Origin: Didymella arachidicola
Lineage: Eukaryota; Ascomycota; Dothideomycetes; Pleosporales; Didymellaceae
NCBI GenBank assembly: GCA_016630955.3
Contig: CM049989.1
Coordinates: 434,001-498,000, forward strand
Direction of reading: 5' to 3'
Length of the DNA: 64,000 nucleotides
The notes under the pieces are model-generated. The model was not told where the DNA came from, did not search any database, and saw nothing but the letters and a program-made list of their open reading frames with translations. Numbering within the stretch: the stretch's first letter is position 1; the number at the start of each line of letters is the position of its first letter. Of this stretch, positions 58,361-64,000 are shown piece after piece. Position numbers and translations under genes: made by a program.

Positions 58361-60974
58361 GCGATGGGTCTATTTCTTACGGCGAAGTATCACATCCAGC
58401 ATCTTATTCATTCCTCGCTATTTGCTGTTTCACCGATCCGGTCTTGTAGTTCCCTTTTACACTTTTTTCCAATCCCGCACATGTACTATAGTTATTGTCT
58501 TGATCGATGTCTTTTCCAGGTACGCAAGTCCCGTAGCAAGATAGCATTGACTGTCTCTCCTTTCAATTCCTAGGCCACATGTTTTCTCGCAGCCACGCGC
58601 AACAATATTATTATAGACGCTATTGGAGTAGCGCCATAGCAAACTAATTGCGGAGGTTCTTCCATGCCAAACACGGCGGTGGCACTGCCTGCAATCTGTT
58701 GGATGACTTCTTGAGAAGGGCAAAACGGCCATTGCTGATACCAGCAATCATATCACCACTTCATGTTGGATGGCGCGTAGCTCCGAGGACTCGGAAGAGA
58801 TTTGTTTTGTTTACCTACTCGTCCGTGCATGGTAGAATACTGCAGGCACAAAGGCAAATATAGAACACCCTGAAGACGCACCCAGCCTCGACTGTTCGCA
58901 AGCACGGCCTTCCAAAGCAGGCGCCCAGTCGTATATGACAGATCGCATGTACAGTCAGCAACGATCGCAGCACTTGACTGGTAGTCCTCAGCGTGACGAT
59001 ACCGCTTGTGCAGCACAAAACGCTTCGCCTTCCGTTATACATGCAGTTTGCTATGGCGACCCAATACAGTAAGCGCACTGCGATCCGGTAGGCGTTTTGG
59101 CGTCATGCATAAGACATGGGCCCGGCCCGCCGGATGAACATGGGTTACTGCGCGGGAACATACGGTAATCAGAACCACACGTTATCCGAGACTTTTCGGT
59201 TTCGATGTCCACATTTTACCTACACCTCCTCTTGGATTCCCGGAACTTACACACTGAGTCAGCGTGAGCCGGTGAGGCGCACTCCAGTCTTGAAAAGGCG
59301 GAAGCTACTCAAATCTATAGGTGTTTCTACGCAAAAAATTCATACCGAGGGCGCGTGCCGATTGCCTTTGTTCGGCCCGCTGTCGACGCCCTGCAAGCCC
59401 TGCTAGCCTATGCTAATCGAACAAGGCAAGTAAATCAAGCGACGGCCGGAGAATGCCCAATTGCGCTCGCCCGGAAATTTGCCTTCTTTGCCTTCTCTGA
59501 GACTATGGAGATAACGGGATATGACAGTTGTGCATGTCTTTGTATAGAAACGTTTTTCATTTGTCCAGGTTGTGCAAAAGCAAGATTGCTGTATGTACTT
59601 GATCGGCTTTGGCCGATTCTAGACTACAAGGAAATGCTAGTTGGCAGGAAGCACATTACCGGTTTTAGGGATTACTGCTGTCGATGTCAAATGCTGGTAG
59701 GCTGAGAGCTCGATTGGCGTCGACGTGGCGCCTGCTCGCCGTCAGGCTCCCTTGACGCGCTCAGGTCTTAGCTGCTGCTGATCTGGGCACACAAGACTGC
59801 CTTACATTCAGCTCGCTTGCCATCCCTGGACCGAACGCTTTACTCCGCGTCGATATGTTCAATCGATATTTGTTGGCCGGTTAGGTCTGTGCGCTCAAAC
59901 TGCATAGCGAGCGCATGACGCGTATTCGATATGAGAAGACTCAATAGGAATCTCAATCAGGTCTGAATGAAACGGACAGAGAAAGGGCTGGAGAGGGCCA
60001 TTCTTACACCATGGTTGAACCAGATAACGAACGTCCTGCTGTGCAAGAAATTGAAAAAGTAAACTAGTCACGCTGGACCAATCTTGTTGAAGTTCCTCTC
60101 ATTTCCGATATCGTAATCGCCATCGCAGTCTCCAAAGAAGTAGAAAACACTGTGAGTGCTTCGACGATGTCTCATATACGACAGGAGATATCGCTGAAAC
60201 GCTCATGATGGCCTTGCCAGGGGCATGTCCGCCGTAATCTGTCTTTGTATTAGGTGATCCACTGACATCAAGTTTGCACCCTCCATACCATGGAGCTCCT
60301 ATTTGACCCTTTCAGATGTTTTGACATGCCTAGAAGCTTGCAGCTTCAGCCTCGTCATCCTGATCTCCAGGCAATCTGTGATGGTTGGCTACTCCAGACC
60401 TTCTTTTACATAGGTACATTAAAGAAACTGTAATCCATCATATTCCGCAAATGGAGTCCTGGAGAATCGTTCATCATCCAATAGAGCATTCTATTTCATC
60501 CAAAAAAAAGTAGAGGTAGAAGCCGAATCACCGTTGAGAAAATTGAAGAGCCTATTAATCGTATAAGCCTGTCGCAAACCATCATACCTTCCTTGTAGCC
60601 TTGGCTAAGTCATCTTCGCCAGCTACTTGGTAGATAGAGACATTTTTGGCATTCCGATGCTATCGCATTCTTGAGCGTGGTCAGTCGGCCTGAACACGGG
60701 TGGAAGTCTCACGATTACGATTCATCCTTACGTGAATCGTGCTGCTGTGCGTAAAGAATAAATAGTTCTGGCGAGAACACGAATAGACCTCCCAGTCTAC
60801 TTCTATGTCAAGCCTGGGTAACCCTTTTGAAGTCGGTATACGAGATGAAATAACGCCGTGCCCCATCCCAAGGGTATCGTCCCAACACAGTAAACGCCAT
60901 CGACCCAATGCAAAACACCAGACATGCGAGGAAGGAGGCCCAAGGCCCGTCAGATCAACACCCACCCGCAGCGC
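58361..60974. other. Gene-poor 2.6-kb stretch
   Basis: Between the coiled-coil gene and the HFI1 3' end only short frames occur. The longest is 59355-59705 (+, 116 codons), with a Cys-rich patch (CACLCIETFFICPGC) and no family resemblance. No RNA gene or mobile element was recognised. Confidence 0.4.
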
Positions 60975-62425
60975 TTACAGGTCGCCAAGATTGAGCACGT
61001 CGTCTAGTGCGCTGTCCAGCTCCCCGACATCGCCGACGCTCCCACCATTCCAGTTCGCCATCTCGTCATCGCCGTCGACCTGCATCTTGTCGCCCTCTCC
61101 ATCTGCCTTCAGATCGACTGTAATGCCTTCGTCAAGCCACTTTGCTAGCCCACTCTTGTCCTGCCCAATCCCATTAATAATGCCATTCGTCTTTGCCGGC
61201 TTCTTCTTCTGCGGACTGGGATATATCTTTTCTATCCCCGGCACGTCGAGGAAGGTCGAGTTTGTTATGTGGCCAGAGAGGTAGGGTTTCTGACCGAGGT
61301 ATCCATCGCCAAGTTGCAGCGCCAGTCGCAGGTCTTCCATACAGAGCAGTTTCCGTTTGCGCCGTTCTTCTTGTTCCACGGGCAGCTCGCCTTTTGCGTC
61401 GCGAATTCCCTCGCCTCTTTCTGCTAGTCTCTCTTCTCTTTCTACTCTTTTCTTGAAGGCGCCCGTGCGCACGTACCCGTTTCCGTTGATAGCGACTTTG
61501 CCAAGGAAGGAGGCGAGCGCTTCTTTGATGTATGTCTCGGTCGCGAGGTTCAAAAGCTCGGGGCAATCAGGCGTGTGGCCTTGCGGTAGACCCTCTTCAT
61601 AGCATGATGGCAGGAGGCGCGTAGATATCGAGGATGCGGTAGGGAACTCGTGTGTCTCGCTGAAGAGGGGAGCAGTGTAACGTTTTCCTATCTCGAGGCC
61701 CCAATCTGTCGCTCTTGTCAGTACCCGAAGCTTGCACAAGGAAGCCATGAGACGGCTAGAGCCCTCCAAAGGACTAGTCCGGGCACGAGCTTACTGGTCT
61801 TGTACCCTCCAGCTGGGCCCACAGGACCAACGGCAGGCTGTTTCCCTCTCTTCATCTCGATGAGCTCATTGACGGGCCCTGTTGCACCTATACCTGCGCC
61901 TGGTGGATCTTGGCCGCCAACGGCAGCAGATTCTGCTGCCGGTATCCCCTTAAGCCTCTTCCTCTCCCTTCTCGATAGTTGCATAACCTCATACTTGAGT
62001 CTCTTCTCGCTCTCGTCCCCTTGTCCTTTGACAGTGCTACTCGAGGGCTTGTCTGTGCTCGACACCCAACTTGCAATGCCCGCTTCTGGCGCATCGCGCC
62101 ATATATTCGCGTACATCGCCGCGATCAAAGAGTTGTGTGCATGTTCGAGCGCAGTGGTGTTGAGTATCTTGCCCAGCTTGAAGCTCAATTCCTCCTGGTT
62201 GAGGTTGCCCAATAGAAACTGGGTAAGGCTGGCCTTGTATGTCGTCCAGTCTACGTCGCTGATCGCGCCTTTTACGGCCGAGTATAGGGGTTCGACGTCG
62301 ATTCGTGGTTTCCGTTCTGTCGTAGACCTCTTAAGGGTAAGGGGAGGGTCGAGGTCGGGGATGCTGGAGAATGGCAATGTGCCAGTGTTGGCCATGTCCG
62401 TGTCATTCGGCTGTATTGTCGCCAT
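60975..62425 (-). CDS. HFI1: HFI1/ADA1, SAGA complex adapter
   Basis: Two exons, 62425-61795 and 61705-60975, are joined across an 89-nt intron (GTAAGC..ACAG) to 453 residues. The SAGA-Tad1 region covers the N-terminal half: RIDVEPLYSAVKGAISDVDW, then LGNLNQEELSFKLGKIL and AHNSLIAAMYANIWRDAP. The second half carries NWGLEIGKRYTAPLFSETHE, then ETYIKEALASFLGKVAING, and MEDLRLALQLGDGYLGQKPY. The C-terminus is acidic. Ada1/Hfi1 has a histone-fold part that pairs with Spt7's partner set and holds the SAGA core together, in the nucleus. The intron is longer than most here, but the splice keeps frame and gives the expected KTNWGLEIGKRY block. The start is the first Met of the frame. Confidence 0.9.
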
Positions 62426-63109
62426 ATTGGCGGCTGTCTAGAGAGTTGACAGCGCGCAATGGCTGGTGATGTCGTGGTGGGCGCGGCCGAGGACGTGTTG
62501 GCGGGCCGAAAGCGCGTGACGATGCTTGCGGAGAGCTGGCGGCCGCGGCAGATGAGCGCGAGCGTGCTCAGAGCTGGTAAGAGCGCTGCGGAGAGGTATG
62601 AGGTCTCTAAATGAATCGCGGAGGTTAGCTGGCCCTAGAAATGATGAGAGAAAGGCGCATCGATCGTTGTGTGGACGGGCACTGATGGAAATGATGTGGT
62701 AGGCGTAGCACAGTGAGGTTGTGGAGTTCACCGCCAAGCTCTGGGGTACCGCGATGGGGTACCGCGATGTGTGAGGCCGTCGACCGGCGTTTGATGCAAC
62801 GAAACATGATTAAAGTGGTATTGGTCGCATTCTGAACGGATCTGAGTCGCAGATAGGACGGGAAATCTGACAAGTATGTAGGGTACGGCTCGTGTCAATT
62901 GCACTTCTGTGTCTTGCCTCGGATTGGGAGCTTGGAAGCTGCAAGATGCTGCTTTGCACCCACTGCTACAGGCGACTCGGAAGACAAGTCTGCGGCAATC
63001 TTGCGAAACACTCGCAAACGCTATGCATTGAATCAATTGCGTTCGTAAACTGCGAGGATCTACTTGTGCAGGACAGCCTGCTTTTCCCAACCCCTTATGT
63101 CAGCCCCAT
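62426..63109. other. Intergenic, HFI1 promoter and GCN1 3' flank
   Basis: Both flanking genes are on the minus strand. Direct repeats of GGGTACCGCGATG occur near 62741-62770. Short frames only. Confidence 0.5.
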
Positions 63110-64000
63110 CTAGGAATCGTCCCCAAATACGTCTCCCAACTCCACTTTACCGACACTCCAGATCTCCCTCTCATCTTCAACCTCATCGCTGCTCAGTCCC
63201 AGACCACCGGAGCCACCCTCAGCCTCTTTCTTCTCCCTAGCCTGGTTCGCCAACCTCAATGCAATCCTCTTGAAGTACTCGCTCATACTCCTCTGCTGCT
63301 GCGCCGGGAGGCTCTTACCTTTGTCCGCCATGTACTTGTCGAACACTGCGCCCTCTTCTTCAACGACAGAGAAAATGGTGAGGAAAGTAGCCTCAGCGGA
63401 CAGCTTCACGGGAATGACGGGGTCGCGGACGGACGCGAAGACCACAGGGATTAGAAGCGGGATGTGTGGGCGGACAAGGTCGTTGTGTTCGCGTGCCACA
63501 GTGCGGAGAACAACGAGGGCCAGGCGACGTGTGTCAACGGGGTGACCAGGCTCGATGACGGGAGCAAGGGCCTCGAATATGGGCTTAGTGTGCTCGAACG
63601 TCTTGTTTGTCTTGTCGCTGAGAAGGTATTTGCCGGCTGCGAGGACGCAATTGTCTGAGATTACAGGCTGGCTGTGTGCGATACCTTGGCAGATGACGTG
63701 CATGGTCTCATCTACGAACTTTTCGGTAAGTGCTTCTGGTGCATCAAGCAGGATGGCGTTGAGAGCGAGGACTGACGCCTTGCTAAAGTGCGTTGTAAGC
63801 ACGCGTGTCTTGAGCAGGCTGGCAGCAGCCTCTTCACCCAGGCAGCTAATGAGCGCGCCCAACAAACGGGCGTTAGTGATCGCCATTGGATCTGAAACTA
63901 TTAGTCGTGGGGTTTGTTGAGGTAGGAAATTGGTACTTACCATCCGAGTCATCGAGCTCGTTATCGATGAGACCCAGAATAGCGTTCCTACTCGCATCAC
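63110..64000 (-). CDS. GCN1: GCN1, C-terminal part (continues beyond window)
   Basis: Two exons are visible on the minus strand: 64000-63941, running off the edge, and 63891-63110, with a 49-nt intron (GTAAGT..TTCAG) between. The joined end of the protein reads NAILGLIDNELDDSD, then ITNARLLGALISCLGEE, KASVLALNAILLDAPE, VISDNCVLAAGKYLLSD, GHPVDTRRLALVVLRTV, FASVRDPVIPVKLSAEATFL, and MSEYFKRIALRLANQARE. These are the C-terminal HEAT-type helices of Gcn1, which contacts colliding ribosomes and activates the eIF2-alpha kinase Gcn2 on amino-acid starvation. About 280 of some 2,600 residues lie in the window. Confidence 0.9.
   Translation of the reverse strand: MMRVGTLFWVSSITSSMTRMVSTNFLPQQTPRLIVSDPMAITNARLLGALISCLGEEAAASLLKTRVLTTHFSKASVLALNAILLDAPEALTEKFVDETMHVICQGIAHSQPVISDNCVLAAGKYLLSDKTNKTFEHTKPIFEALAPVIEPGHPVDTRRLALVVLRTVAREHNDLVRPHIPLLIPVVFASVRDPVIPVKLSAEATFLTIFSVVEEEGAVFDKYMADKGKSLPAQQQRSMSEYFKRIALRLANQAREKKEAEGGSGGLGLSSDEVEDEREIWSVGKVELGDVFGDDS

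Overview
The window is nuclear DNA of a filamentous ascomycete. The evidence is short introns of about 44-60 nt with GT..AG borders, many single-copy genes with fungal-type architecture, Zn2Cys6-type and C2H2 regulators, a DUF6590 family and Ser/Ala-rich secreted proteins. The gene set and intron sizes fit Dothideomycetes best, but that placement is an inference. No prokaryotic features, CRISPR arrays or intact transposons were seen.

Layout. 1-11 kb: the 3' part of MPE1 (mRNA cleavage/polyadenylation), an alternative NADH dehydrogenase, arginase, a small secreted cell-wall-type protein and CMR1. 11-15 kb: COQ9, a broken ARCA-like transcription factor and an intron-containing tRNA-Cys. 15-23 kb: a long leader region, a C2H2 regulator and an Mtf2-like mitochondrial protein. 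23-36 kb: UBR1, a five-exon QCR9, PYM1, a conserved protein of unknown function and a flotillin-like protein. 37-44.5 kb: two secreted repeat proteins, one very long, Ser/Ala-rich and carrying PAN-like modules, the other a 350-residue protein without cysteine whose repeats are separated by Lys-Arg. 45.8-47.7 kb: DBP9. 47.9-58.4 kb: an accessory-looking segment with a protein kinase fused to DUF6590, a kinase-less DUF6590 paralogue and a four-exon coiled-coil protein. 61-64 kb: HFI1 (SAGA) and the 3' end of GCN1.

How the genes relate. Four genes serve the mitochondrion (NDH-2, COQ9, Mtf2-like, QCR9). Several belong to gene expression (MPE1, PYM1, DBP9, HFI1), and three touch nitrogen or protein economy (arginase, UBR1, GCN1). 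They are not an operon or cluster. The parts most worth a second look are the Lys-Arg-bounded repeat protein at 43.5-44.5 kb, the kinase-DUF6590 gene with its paralogue at 47.9-54.9 kb, the 36-bp repeat array at 39.8-40.1 kb and the transcription-factor pseudogene at 12.7-14.3 kb.

Exon borders were set by eye from splice motifs, reading phase and remembered family similarity. No transcript data or database search was available.
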